Source: Entoloma clypeatum
Lineage: Eukaryota; Basidiomycota; Agaricomycetes; Agaricales; Entolomataceae
Reading direction: 5' to 3'
Length of the DNA: 64,000 bases
NCBI GenBank assembly: GCA_963565915.1
Contig: OY751485.1
Location: forward strand, 5,270,001-5,334,000
Numbering within the stretch: the first letter of the stretch is position 1; each line of letters opens with the position of its first letter. The notes beneath the pieces are model-generated. The model did not search any database. It saw nothing but the letters and a program-made list of their open reading frames with translations, and had not been told where the DNA came from. Below are positions 10,556 to 22,018 of the stretch, piece after piece. The position numbers and the translations under genes were made by a program.

Positions 10556-12141
10556 TATTTTTTTGTATCTGTGTTTACAGTGCTATTTTTGTTGTATCTG
10601 TACTATTATTACTGTGTTATTTTTGTTATATCTGTGTGCCTCTCATTGCGGAGCGAGCAATGGGTGGATGCATCGATTCAATGTTGGATGATGCACGACA
10701 CGTGTGCATCAAATGTGTCAAATATATGTAAACAAACTCAAAAAACATCGCATTTCTCCTTAATATGGCTACACAGGAGAAAGTAAGCTTACAGACTATA
10801 TCAATTATATACCAGAGTATCATATGTTAATAAATATGTATTTATGTCATGAATTTTCGCCACAGATTGGAGCATATAGTGATGCGACACTTTACACCAA
10901 ACAACAGTAAACAATGTGCAAATGCATTGCGCAGGCGCGCGCGGTGCCTTCCTCATGATCTAATAATAGTTTAACATGATAGAACTCATCAATATATATG
11001 TATTCACCTTCTGAAACACCTTGTATAATTTTTAGATCTCTAGATAAGATAGAAATGATGAAATGTGCATATTTCAGTAAAAGTGTTATATCTCCGTAAT
11101 GAGTGCACCAAATTTGAAAAACAGATGTGCTGTGAGGTCCCCTGAATGAGGAGAATCCAAAGCTGAAACAAAATTTTTTGGTCAAATTTTCGACCTATTT
11201 TGCTTCTATTCACCTTATTAAGTCCTTGGGCTTGATTTGAATGGTCTGAGTAGATTTACATACAATGTTACAATGGTATATATACAGTACATATAGACTA
11301 CAGTGGTTGTGGAAGGGAGGAAGTAAGAAAAGATTGTTTTTGGGTTTGAGAAAACCCATGATGATGCACTGTTCATCACGATTTACAGTGTGTTTTGATG
11401 CATCATTTTAGAATACAGATTCTCTAGTATACATAGCTTGAGTTTCCAACTATATATATACTTTTTATGACTCTATATACATCTATCCATAAGTTCAAAG
11501 CTATCTTGAGGCCTGTGATGCCACGGTTTGGGCATTGAGGCCTTATGTTTCATCGATGCTCATCGCTCGGCATCAACTGCCAAGCACTTTCGGCAATTGC
11601 TGAAACTCGAACCATAATTCGACAGACAGCCAACGAAACATTCCCACACTTCTTTTATCCCCCCACCTCCACTTCACCTGGCTTCACTTCCACCCGGTGG
11701 CCACTACCGCTGCTCAATGGCCGCCCCTCATGCCCAGCGGCCCATACTAGCTGCAACGGCCCTCTCTAATGCACAACGGCACATTCTCGCGCCCAACACT
11801 CCCCACTCATGCCCAACGGCCCACTCTTGTGTCCAGCAGCCTCCTCTCATGACCAACAGCCCCTCACTTGTGCCCCACGGCTCAACTCATGCCCAACGGC
11901 CCCCTCACTCGCGTCCAACAGTGTCGTCTCGTGCCCAACATGTGTTTTTATATTATTAGTGTATTACGGTAGTTATGACTGGTCTAGACCAGTTTGGACC
12001 GGTCTGGTCCAAGCAAAATGACATGCCGAGACCGGTTTGGTCTCGGTCTATCATATTTCTGAGTGATTGAAAGACCGGTCCAGTCTCGGTCCACCCATTT
12101 TTGGGGCAAAAAGCCAAACCAAACTGAACCCTCAAACACTA
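10556..12141 (-). mobile_element. Second hAT-like copy, truncated, inverted
   Basis: It carries the AT-rich core (about 10630-11550), the minisatellite in inverse orientation (11700-11955) and a CCGGT-rich end finishing CTCAAACACTA at 12141, which corresponds to the left end of the 3191-5575 copy. The end that should hold the tRNA-like segment is missing: at 10556 the element C protease sequence passes straight into a T-rich tract with repeats of GTGTTATTTTTGTT. Hence no target duplication can be read. Confidence 0.65.
11700..11955. repeat. Minisatellite in the second hAT-like copy
   Basis: Tandem variants of CATGCCCAACGGCCC, the reverse complement of the array at 3463-4050 but shorter. Array length therefore varies between copies of the element. 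Confidence 0.8.
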
Positions 12142-12651
12142 GTGGATACGGGGGGTGGTCAGTCATTGAGGGCGGCTGTAGTGAGTTGGGCTTACCAAGG
12201 GGGGGCTCCCTTCCCGCTCGTTGCATCACATCAGACGAGAGCCTGCTGTTGTTATCCAGGTTGAGGGCGAGGGCAGAGGAGGCAAGAGGCCAGGGGTTGA
12301 GCCTTTTTGTGTTGACCAATGGCCGTGGTGGTGGTGAGGCAGGAGGTGATGTGGCACCCAGGCGTGATGTTGTGGCACTGACAAGATTGAGAGGCAGGCC
12401 ATAGGGCTTAATGTACAGCGGCGGCCATGGTGGTGGCGAGATGGGTGGTGATGTGTAGGTCGACATGGGTCATGGTCAGTGTTGGGCGTGGATAGGGCAT
12501 AGGGTGGGCTTACCAGGGGTTCCCATTGTGGCGACACGTCGGGGGTGTTGTCACAAGGTGGCAGGGGCGGCGAGAAGGGGGAGGCAGAAGGCAGGAGACA
12601 AGAGGGTGGTGGTGGTGAGGGGAAGAGAGAGGTGGTCACCAGCGCAGGTAG
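12142..12651. other. G-rich stretch between hAT-like copy and foldback element
   Basis: About 500 bp of GC-rich sequence with many GGTGG/GGTGGTGG runs and no convincing gene. It is probably the body of another element into which the hAT-like copy inserted. It has no recognisable counterpart elsewhere in the window. Confidence 0.4.
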
Positions 12652-15600
12652 TCAACCTACACTGTATTGTAATTTACAGTCCAGCGAAGGCATACAGTGT
12701 ATGGTAAATTACGGAAGCAGCGAATTCGCTACAACACCAGCGAATTTACCACGGCGAACGGCGAAATAATAATGTCACCGGTGAAGAAAAAATGTCGCCG
12801 GCGACAACATCCAACAGATCGGTGAATAATTCACCGGCAAAAGACACCACAGCGAAAAACCGGCGAAGGACTGGCGACAAACCGCGAACAGCGAAATAAT
12901 AATGTCACCGGCGACAACATCCAACAGATCGGTGAATAATTCGCCGGCAAAAGACACCACAGCGAAAAACCGGCGAAGGACCGGCGACAAACCGGCGACA
13001 CGGCAACAGGCCATCAGCGAATTGATGACCCATCAGCGAAAGCGAGCCTTGAGTGCCGGCAACACTGCAAATGAAAAGAACGATGCTAACAACAGAGCAG
13101 CGAATAATTCACCGGCGAGAGACACCACAGCAAAAAACCTTCAAAAGACCGGCCACAAATCGGCGACAGGCCATCGGCGAATGAATGGGCCACCGGCGAA
13201 ACCAAGTCTTGAGGGCCGGCGACACTGCAAATTAAAAGAACGATGCTAACAACAGATCGGCATATCATTCACCGGCGAAAGATGCTACAGTGAAAAACCA
13301 GTGAAAGACCAGCGACAAACCGGCGACAAACCGGCGACAGGCCATCGGCGAATAAATGGGCCACTGGCAAAACCAAGTCTTGAGGGCCGGCGACACTGCA
13401 AATTAAAAGAACGATGCTAACAACAGATCGGCATATCATTCACTGGCGAAAGACCGGCGACAAACCGGCGAGACGGCGACAGGCCATCGGTGAATTGATG
13501 ACCCATCGGCACAAGCGAGCCTTGAGTGTCGGCAACACTCCATATACAAAGAACAATGCTAACGACAGATTGGCAAATAATTCACTGGCGAAAGACACCA
13601 CAGCCAAAAACCGGCAAAAGACCAGCGAAAGACCGGCGACAGGCCATCAGTGAAAGCAAGCCTTTAATCCATGCTGATGTAATGGTTTTTTACCATTTTT
13701 GATGCTTATGACCAGTTTGTGCTGCTCATAACTGATTGAATAAAAATTCATGTATATATTCTGAGCTTTTCAGCATGTGTGCTCCTCATTGCACAGTCAG
13801 TAATGGGTGGATGTGTGGGTTCAACGTTGCATGATGCACGACACACACGCATCACACATGTCAAATACATGTAAACAAATCTCCAAAAATATCGCACATC
13901 CTCCTCATTATCTCTACACAGGAACAAGTAAACTTTTCTACTATATCAGTTAGGTAGGGGAGCATGTTGTATCATCAAGTATGTATTTATTTTATCAAAT
14001 TTCGCCATGGATTCCAAGTTATAGAGGTCCCATGGTCTAAACCAAATAATAGTAAACAATGCACCAAAGACATCGCGCAGGCATGCACGGTGCCTTCCTC
14101 ATGATTTAATAATAGTTTGAAGCAATAGGACTTATGACTGCATATGTATTCACCTTGTGACACACTTTGTATAATTTTTAGAAGTCCAGATATGATAGAA
14201 ATAATCAAATGTGCAGATTTGAGGAAAAGTGTCATATCTCCCTAAGGAATGAACCAAATTTGAAAAATGAAGGTGTTCTGAGATCCCCTGAATGTGGAGA
14301 ATCCAAAGGGGAAATAAAAGATTTTGGTCAAATTTTCGACCTATTTTGCTCATATTCACCTTATCAAGTCCTTGAACTTTACTTGAATGGTCTGAGGAGG
14401 TTTATATCCAATGTTTCAATGGTATACAAACAGTACATGTAGACTAAAGTGGTTGTGGAAAGGGGAAAGGAGGAAAACATTGGTTTTGGTGTTTGGAGTA
14501 ACCCATGATGCACTGTTGCATCACGATTTTGCCTGTGTTTTGATCTCTCATTTCAGAATACAGATTCTCTATCATACATAGCTTGAGTATCCAGCTGTAT
14601 ATATACTTTTCATGAGTTCATAGGCATCTATCCATTAGTTAACAAGCATATTTGTGGCCCATCAAGTGGGAAATGTAGAAAACATGATTTCGTTCCCAAC
14701 ACTGTCATTGCTATGCACATGGGATTCTGAGACATATTTTGGACAAAGTCTTATCTCCAGTCTTCCACATGGCATGGATTCTCTTGGAACTTTTTGTATC
14801 AAGTAGATGTACATCTGATACACCCTATACAACCATCTATAGATTTATTGACCATACAATAATAATGCCAGATGATGAATACATAGATATTTTTGATGTG
14901 CAAGTTGTCTGATACTTTTTAACACCTATCTATACATCACACCATTTACTATTAATGTGTTGAGACCTACTCACACTAGAGAATAGCCATACACAGGTGC
15001 CCAGATTGCACCGCAGGCATAAAATGATGATCTGTGCCAAAGATGAGGACATACATTTCAGCTTTTTTCACCATGTTCTACCTCTACATGGTATCTGCAT
15101 ATCTTTATTCATATCCTCACATAATCGGGAATGAACCTCCAGATGGTTCTGTGGTGGGGAGAGACTTTCTACGGTGTATTAGAACAAATATACTGGTAAG
15201 CTTCACTTTCAACTGTGTCTGCAGCTTTGCCGGCACTGCACACATGCCCTAGATAACCGTTGAGATGGTGACTCATTGACCAGCAAAAGAACATTGTCGC
15301 CACAGCCAGGTTTCTGCTGTGGTGTCTTTTGCCAGTGAATTATTTGCTGATCTGTTATTAGCATTGTTTTCTATTATTTGGTTCAGACCATAGGACCTCT
15401 ATAACTTTAAATCTGTGGCTAATTTTCTTAAAATAAATACATACTTGATGATACAACATGCTCCCCTACTCATCTGATATAGTAGCAAACATTGCTTGTT
15501 CCTGTGTAGATATAATGAGGAGATGTGCAATATCTTTCGACATTTGTTTACATGTATTTGACATGTTTGATGGGTGTGTGTTGCACATCATCCAACATTC

Positions 15601-16287
15601 GCCGGTTTTTCGCCGGTTTTTGCCATGGTGTCTGTCACTGGTGAATTATTCGCTGATCTGTCGTTAGCATCGTTCTTTGTATATGGAGTGTGGCCGACAC
15701 TCAAGGCTTGCTTTCGCTGATGGGTCATCAATTCGCCGATGGCCTGGTGCCGTGTTGCCGGTCTTTTGCCGGTTTTTGGCTGTGGTGTCTTTCGCCAGTG
15801 AATTATTCGCCGATATGTCGTTAGCATTGTTCTTTGTATATGGAGTGTTGCCGACACTCAAGGCTTGCTTTTGCTGATGGGTCATCAATTCGCCGATGGC
15901 CGGTCGCTGTGTCGCCGGTTTGTCACTGGTCTTTGGCCAGTTTTTCGCCGTAGCATCTTTCGCCGGTCAATGATATGCCCATCTGTCGTTAGCATCATTC
16001 TTTTAATTTGCAGTGTCACCGGCCCTCAAGACTTGGTTTCGCCGGTGGCCCATTCATTCGCCAATGGCCTGTCGCCGATTTGTGGCCGGTCTTTTGCCGG
16101 TTTTTCGCTGTGGTGTCTTTTGCCGGTGAATTATTCACCGATCTGTTGGATGTTGTCGCCGGTGATATTTTTTCTTTGCCGGTGACATTATTATTTCGCT
16201 GTTCGCCGTGGTAAATTTGCTGGTGTTGTAGCGAATTCGCTGCTTCTGTAATTTATGGACCGTAAATTACAATACAGTGTAGGTTGA
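12652..16287. repeat. Foldback element with arms of about 1 kb
   Basis: The left end TCAACCTACACTGTATTGTA (12652 on) is repeated inverted at the right end (…GTGTAGGTTGA, ending 16287). The arms (about 12652-13680 and 15290-16287) are built from degenerate tandem blocks rich in GCCGGCGA and AATAATTCACCGGC, inverted relative to each other. The inverted symmetry continues inwards through part of the hAT core (13780-14010 against 15385-15598). The loop (about 14040-15385) is AT-rich. No transposase was seen. Target duplications could not be settled. Confidence 0.7.
13740..14650. repeat. hAT-family AT-rich core inside the foldback element
   Basis: It matches the cores at 4200-5110 (inverted), 10630-11500 and 28790-29340. 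Shared landmarks are the pieces AATGGGTGGATG, CATGTAAACAAA, GGTGCCTTCCTCATGAT and CACCTTATCAAGTCCTTG. No CCGGT-rich ends or minisatellite accompany it, so only the core is shared. What follows to about 15290 has no recognisable feature. Confidence 0.65.
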
Positions 16288-16330
16288 GTATGTGACCAGC
16301 AGTCACAATGTGACAGCAATTGATCAACGC

Positions 16331-17816
16331 TCAGAGTGTAAAGAGCTCAAAAAGCTTTACTTCTAAAGGTGGAATAGTGGAGGTCGGAAGATCATAAGCG
16401 GAGGAAAATTTATTGTCAATAAAACAATGGGTTGAGCCAGAATCAATAAGTGCTGGGACAGAATCTGAAGAGAAAAAAGAAGATGAGATATTGATATGTA
16501 AAGAGTTCGGATCTGAGAGAGCGGACATGTTGAGTCGGATGGGAGCAGAGGCATGGAGAGAGTCAACCCAGTCCTCAGACTGTGCTTCATGAGAACCACT
16601 GCCTATTTTTTGACTCAATCTCCTTATCTTTATCCTTGGCTTGAGTGCCAACTTGGGCAGCCTTCCCTTTAGCCTTAGAAGTGGAGAAGGTGGACTTGGG
16701 ACAGTCCTTGACAGTGTGTCCGATGCTACCCCAGAATAGCAAAGGTTATTATCAAAACAATGTTTACGTTCTTGATACGTCAGTTTGCCATCCTTGCCTA
16801 GTTTACTGGAGAGGTTGGGTTTCGGAGCAGAAGTGGAAGCAGAAGCAGAAGGGGTAGCAGGAGCAGATGGTTTCAAAGATGATGTTCGTGTGGTGGGTTG
16901 GTTCGGAGCAGAGGGTTTCTTATTGGACTTGGGAGTGGGTTTATCAGTTCTGGATTTCTCTCATTGACATTCCCAGTAGTGAGTGTCAACAGTATGAGCT
17001 GCAGATTGTAAGTCTGGCAAGGACTTGATCTTGGGTTGTTGGAAGAGGATATCCTTGATCCAATCCAGAAGTCCGATATAGTAGCGGTGTCGGAGGGAGG
17101 TTTTATCCCAGTCAGTTTTGGTAGCAAGACATTGAAATTCAATGTTGTACTTCAAAAGCTTTTGATTTTCCTTCATCCGCAGGTTGTCCAGTTGTTCTTT
17201 GGCTTTGCCCTGAGGGTCAATGGTACCAAACCCGGAGCGGAGAAGTTGGACGAAGTTGGGGAAATAACCCTGCCAATTGGGTTCATTATTGTCAAGAATG
17301 AAGGGTTCAAAGAATTTGAGGGCTGTGCCTCGGAAGTAAGACATAGCAAAGTTGACTTTGGAATGTTCTGAGTCAAAGTTGTCATTGTTGGAGAAGTAAA
17401 GTTTGGATTGTAAAATAAATGCGGAGAGTTTGCATGGATCAGATCCATCGAAGGTATCCGGTTTGTTGGCATACAACTTTTTCATTGGAATCGGAGTCAT
17501 CCAAATCTCCATATAAACTACTGTTGGAAGGAGGAGATCCTCCTGGAGGTCTGCCGAATATGCCAAAATTTAGAGGTGTGGAGGGTTCCATTGGTGGGTT
17601 TGGAGGACTGGCGGGAAGTGGTGGGAGTTGATCGGAAGAAGGCGGAGGAACGGATAGTCCAGGGGTAGGAGCGGATGTTGATGCTGTCGCTCCTCAAGGG
17701 GTAATGGTTACATTGCGTGTTCCTCAAAGGAAAGCAGAGCATGGTGTGGATGATGAACATTCTGCTGCTGCACAAGCAGTCCTAGTGGTTCGAACTGTAT
17801 TACGGGTTTGAGACAT
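16331..17816 (-). pseudogene. Gag and start of protease of element C
   Basis: The probable start MSQTRNTVRTTRTACAAAE at 17816 has two TGA stops in the first 60 codons. A Pro/Ser-rich linker follows, then after a frameshift the Gag core (17500-16961; KPDTFDGSDPCKLSAF, MSYFRGTALKFFEPF). The CCHC knuckle near 16730 is broken: CYSG in one frame and GSIGHTVKDCPK in the next. The protease active site PALIDSGSTHCFID is intact at about 16440, but the domain is cut at about 16320 by the inserted block. Its downstream half lies at 10547. Confidence 0.8.
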
Positions 17817-17867
17817 GTGGGTAGAGTTTGTTGGATAAATCAAAGAATGGTGGTAGTTCAAATATAT

Positions 17868-17992
17868 TGTCATGTAGTGTTTATCTCAACATTGGAAAAC
17901 ATCTGATGAGTCAGAGCAGAGTAGCAGATGAGCAGATGTGACAGATGCAATGTCTGGCGGAAAGGACCTGGCTTCAACTTGTATGTTGCGCC
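17868..17992 (-). repeat. Start of the 5' LTR of element C, truncated by element A
   Basis: TGTCATGTAGTGTTTATCTC and the next 110 bp match 5878-6000. Element A begins at 17993 directly after TTGCGCC. The rest of this LTR is not found on the other side of A. Confidence 0.8.
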
Positions 17993-18452
17993 TGTAAGGG
18001 CAACCTTACGATCCAACAACTCCGAAGCGCTCCGAAGCGACTCCGACATTGGATGACTTGCAAGGGAAATCCAAAGTTAAATTAGACTCTATGAAGTACA
18101 ATACGAGGCGTACCTTTCTGAGGATTCCCTTGCAGGCTAGACAGCTATATAGATGACGAGAATTGGAAATGAGGAGAGGAATGTTGAAATACAACAAAGA
18201 TCGGGAGTAGGGATGGGAATGGAATATGTAAATTGGAAGCGTGCATGTGGTGGTATAAATCATTGCTCCAATGTGCACTCCGACGCAGAGGACGGGTCGG
18301 AAGTGTCGGAGGTCAGAGGTGTCGAAGGATAGATGGAAACAAAAGGAAACGTAAAGTATAGTAATATAAATAATAGACGTACCACAACAGTCGGAGGGTC
18401 GGAGGATGGGTCAGAGGTGTCAGATTGATGAAATCAGATGGTTGCCCTTACA
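17993..18452 (-). repeat. 3' LTR of element A
   Basis: 460 bp, termini TGTAAGGGCAACC / GGTTGCCCTTACA. It differs from the 5' LTR by substitutions and an indel of about 25-30 bp around 18110. Confidence 0.9.
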
Positions 18453-18455
18453 TTA

Positions 18456-21110
18456 CTCCCCTTCTAAGGCGCGGTGTCTCAACGTGCAAGGCAAAATGTA
18501 CAGGACTCAAAGGCAGTTGCAGCGATTTGATGCGGAGCTCCCAGGTGTCAGCAGTAAAATTCCCGGACCAGGCGCGGAGCGTGGACATCCTCCTCCGTCT
18601 CCCATGAGTTTTCCTCATAGCCGTACCCCTTCCACTTGACTAGGAACTGCAGCTTGCCTCGTTGAAGCCGACTATCCAAGATCATTTCGACTTCATATTC
18701 CATTTCTTCTCTGACTGCAGTCAGAGGCAGAGGGATATGGACATCTCGTCAGAAGGGGTCTTCCGGAGCCAACGACAGATTTGATGACCTCTGCTATGCT
18801 ATCCTCTAGAAGGCCATCGCAGATGCCCTGTTGGACCTTCCAGAGGACATCACGCTCCTCACCTTGAGTGGCTACTCCCCGAGTGGCCCATATGGCAAAC
18901 AGCTCTGGTTGGAGTAGGACTATGTCCTCATTGTCCTGTGAGCCATCTCCATGGTCTGCCCAACGCGACAGTGTGTCGGACTTCCCCATCGACTTGCCCG
19001 GTTTATGGTGCATCTTGAAATCAAAATGCGCTAGGTATAGAGACCACCATGCTTGTCGCCGATTGAGCTTCTGGGCAGTCATGAAGTATTCAAGGTTTTT
19101 GTGATTGGTCCAAATTTCCACTGTCTTCTCCGCTCCTTCAAGGAAGTGTCGCCATTCCTCCAGCGCGTGGATTACAGCCAGCATCTCCTTGTTATGAATT
19201 TCATAGTTGCGTTCCACTGGGCTAAGGCTTTTGGAATAAAACACGACAGGGTGCCACTTACCGTCCTCCGACGGTTGGGACAGTACCGCTCCAGTCGCAA
19301 AGTTGGAGCTATCCGCTTCAACTTGCCACTCCTTGCTGTGGTCGGGGAGGACAAGTATCGGAGCGGAGGTGATCCTCTGCTTCAGACCTCCGAAGGCCCC
19401 CGCCCCCCTGTCGCCCCAGGACCATACACAGCCCTTGGTTGTGAGTCGGAACAGAGGACGTGCGATGTCAGAGAACCCTTGGATGAAATGGCAATAGAAG
19501 TTAGTGAATCCAAGGAAGGACTGTACCTCCCGCACATTAGTCAGAGTCGGCCACTCCAACACTCCGGCGACCTTGACGGGGTCCATTTCCACACGTCCTT
19601 TCTCAATAATAAGGCCAAGGTATTCGATCCATGTCTGTTTGAATTCACACTTCTCCGGTTTGAGATACAATCCATGTTGTCGGAGCCGCTCTAATACTAT
19701 GTGTGTGATCCTCCAACGCTCCAACAGGTCCGACATAAAGATGAGAATATCATCAAGATAAACACATACGCCACCTTCAATAATAAGATCTTGTAGGATA
19801 CCATTCATCATAGTCTGAAAGGTTGAAGGACTATTAGTGAGTCCAAAGAACATTACAAGGGGTTCGAAGAGTCCCCAATTTGTCCGAAAGGCCGCTTTCC
19901 ATTCATCTCCGGGCTTGATTTGGACATTATTGTAGCCCCATTGGATATTGAGCTTGGTGAAGTATTGAGCATTCTTGAGTTTGTTGACTAGTTCAGAGAT
20001 GAGTGGAAGAGGGTACTTGTTTTTGATAGTCTTGGAATTGAGCAATCAATAATCCTGAACGAGTCAGAGGAAACCGTCCTTCTTCTTGATGAAAAAGACC
20101 AGAGAGGCCATCGGAGATTTTGAAGGTCGGATCCGACCAGTGGTCAGATTTTCTTCCAAGAATGCATTGAGTTCCTTCTGTTCCTTTATAGCGAGCAGAC
20201 ACATCTTGCAACCTGTTGGAGTTGCATCGGGAATCAGCTCAATGGCATGGTCCCATACATGTTCCTCTGGCAGATTGTCGAAGGAGGTCTTGGAAAATAC
20301 ATCTTCAAAATCATGTAAGTGATTAGGTACAGAATCACGAAAAGACTTGGGTTTCTGATTTTGGAGGAACACCTCTGATAGGCATTGTGAGGTAGTTGAT
20401 GATGCTCAGACGAATTCCGATGTCGGAGATAGGGCTCCAATGAAGAGGCGATCTCCCTCTTCAAACTTGTCTTCCTCCTCCACATTGTCTTCCAACGGCT
20501 CATCCGATGATTGTTCTTTGTCCTCGCTTACGTCTTCCACCCAAGGGCCTCACAGGGCTTTCTCTGCTAATCCAGCATCTGGTGTCGGACCCATCCGACA
20601 AGTGCAGATGCGTGCCTGCTCAAATTTGTGGACCTTCCACTCCTGAATGGCCTCCTGATGGCAAGTCTGACAGCGAGCGGGACAGTGACTCATTCTCACC
20701 TCCCCGGAGGTCCAATCTACCTCGGGATTGTGCTTCTTGAGCCACGTGAATCCAAGTACAATATCCTGCTTTCCCAGTCCAGTTACAGCGAGCTGGGTCC
20801 GCTCTGTGTGATCCTGATATTGGAGTATAACATCCAGGACCTCCGATATTGCTCCGGTGTCATTCAGAGTACCGTTGACATTGTAGACAGGGATTGCACA
20901 TTGTAGCCTTCGGGTACTGAGTTGATGTTTCTCTACCAGGGAGTGGTCAATGAAGGAGCCAGTCGCTCTGCTATTGAGGAGAGCCTTTTGTGAAAGGGTA
21001 TCCTTGGTGTCTGTTGTCTCCAGAACAACATCTAGTTCAATAGCATTGTCAGAGCTGTCGAAGCATAATGATTGCTAGCGGACAACGAGGGCACACCATT
21101 CACTCGTTGT
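18456..21110 (-). pseudogene. Protease, RT, RNase H and chromodomain of element A
   Basis: On the minus strand from 21110: the protease active site, normally DSG, reads LLNSRATGSFID (about 20960-20990). Next come the post-protease LGFTWLKKHNPEVDW, a TGA, then RT (20372-18693) with NPLPLISELV-like motifs, motif A changed to TKLNIQWGYN (Asp to Asn) and motif C YLDDILIF intact. RNase H (WQVEADSSNFATGAVLSQ, FYSKSLSPVERNYEIHNKE, DTLSRWADH) follows. After about 18790 the frame loses homology and a chromodomain appears (18700-18540; LQFLVKWKGYGYEENSWE). No integrase DDE motifs are present. Confidence 0.85.
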
Positions 21111-21589
21111 CTGTTACGGACTCTACGGTATGAGGACCACGTCATATCTTTTACTTATCGGCCCGACTCGGCGCCCTCTTATGAACTTACTATGTCTAAT
21201 GTCTACTTTCGCAACCTTCGATTCCCAGTCTGACTCATTACATTACTTCATCATCCCCTTTAGTATACTTCGCTCCCACACTGACTCGCTTTCCGCAGTC
21301 AGCTTACTCACTGTACATAGCCTTCCGCAGTCGCCTTACTCATGTGCACTGCCTTCTGCAGTACTGACTCATCCGCTACCACCTATAGTCAGTTGTTCTT
21401 CGGTGGTGAAGTGGGTGTAGATCTGCTGCTTTGAGTAAGACATGATGATGTGGCTCTGGGACGTCTCGATGTGAGTGTCCTAATCAATCTTCTGATAATG
21501 GTTGTCTGGACACCGATAAACTCTCTGATCTCTGTGATCTGACCTGTCTGAGGTCCTTCTTGAACGCGAAAGCTTTCGAGTTCGTTCTG

Positions 21590-21877
21590 TCAGGCGTTAT
21601 AGCGCGTGATCTGGTGTTGCCGAGCAAGATGGATGCTCTCTGCTATCTCGCCATGGGGGCGATGCTTGTTGTTGTCTAGTTCTTTGTCAAGCACCTGCTG
21701 TAGGATGCGACGGATCTCCAATTCAATGTACTGCTGGATGAGTGTAAAATCAATACTGTCTCGAGGACTTAGCTCCTCCTGTCGGGCTTCTGGCATGCTG
21801 AATGGGTTACTGGTGAAGTCTTCAAAGAAGCGCGACGTCTTGACTTGTCTGGTAGTTGCTCTCTTTGCTCTGGGCAA
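21590..21877 (-). pseudogene. 5' ORF of element B, in the inverted segment
   Basis: A 95-residue frame starts MPRAKRATTRQVKTSRFF and ends RQHQITRYNA before a TGA (GCC-TGA-CAG, likely once CGA). It is a basic N-terminus followed by a helical region (QYIELEIRRILQQVLDKEL). It sits just downstream of the primer-binding site, where Gag of such elements begins, and is now inverted relative to the rest of the element. Confidence 0.6.
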
Positions 21878-21885
21878 ACCTAACG

Positions 21886-21896
21886 AGATTTAGCAA
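21886..21896 (-). promoter_or_regulatory. Primer-binding site of element B, Tf1-type self-priming
   Basis: In element orientation (minus here, because the segment is inverted) the LTR end TAACA is followed by AG and then TTGCTAAATCT. This is not the 3' end of a usual primer tRNA. It is the exact complement of AGATTTAGCAA at 26652-26662, about 33 nt downstream of the TATA box of the right LTR, where the mRNA should begin. Tf1 of fission yeast is primed by folding back 11 nt of its own mRNA 5' end. Confidence 0.7.
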
Positions 21897-22018
21897 CTTG
21901 TTATGCTTAACAAACCATTCCAAGATTTGGGCAGAGTATGCAGGAAGTGGAAAGGCGAAGAGCAATGTGATTGCTAAATCTAAGGAATCTAGCTATGCTA
22001 CAGAGGGTTTATATAGGT

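Larger units (their letters stand above)
5878..17992 (-). mobile_element. Ty3/gypsy chromovirus C, interrupted by later insertions
   Basis: A minus-strand element. The 3' LTR starts at 5878 with TGTCATGTAG, pol lies at 7505-10547, gag/protease at about 16331-17816, and the first 125 bp of the same LTR recur at 17868-17992, where element A cuts it. A block at about 10556-16318 (truncated hAT-like copy plus foldback element) splits the protease region. Between pol and the 3' LTR lies an antisense ORF (6548-7474). The left flank is the DUF6532-like pseudogene; target duplications cannot be tested because the right flank is lost. Confidence 0.8.
21394..22018 (-). other. 625-bp inverted segment at the 5' end of element B
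   Basis: 21899-22018 is the reverse complement of the R/U5 part of the right LTR (about 26616-26735), while 21112-21393 matches the LTR start in direct orientation. Flipping 21394-22018 restores a continuous LTR (…TATAGTCAGT + ACCTATATAA…), puts the primer-binding site next to the LTR and joins the minus-strand gag start to the plus-strand gag continuation at 22019 in frame (…HFTTEEQ with TEYNRWARNER). The inversion is thus precise and recent compared with the element. Confidence 0.85.

Noticed and set aside
13020..13660. Small frames in the foldback arms (for example HQRKRALSAGNT…)
   Set aside because: They come from tandem blocks rich in GCCGGCGA and repeat in both arms; no evidence of a protein.
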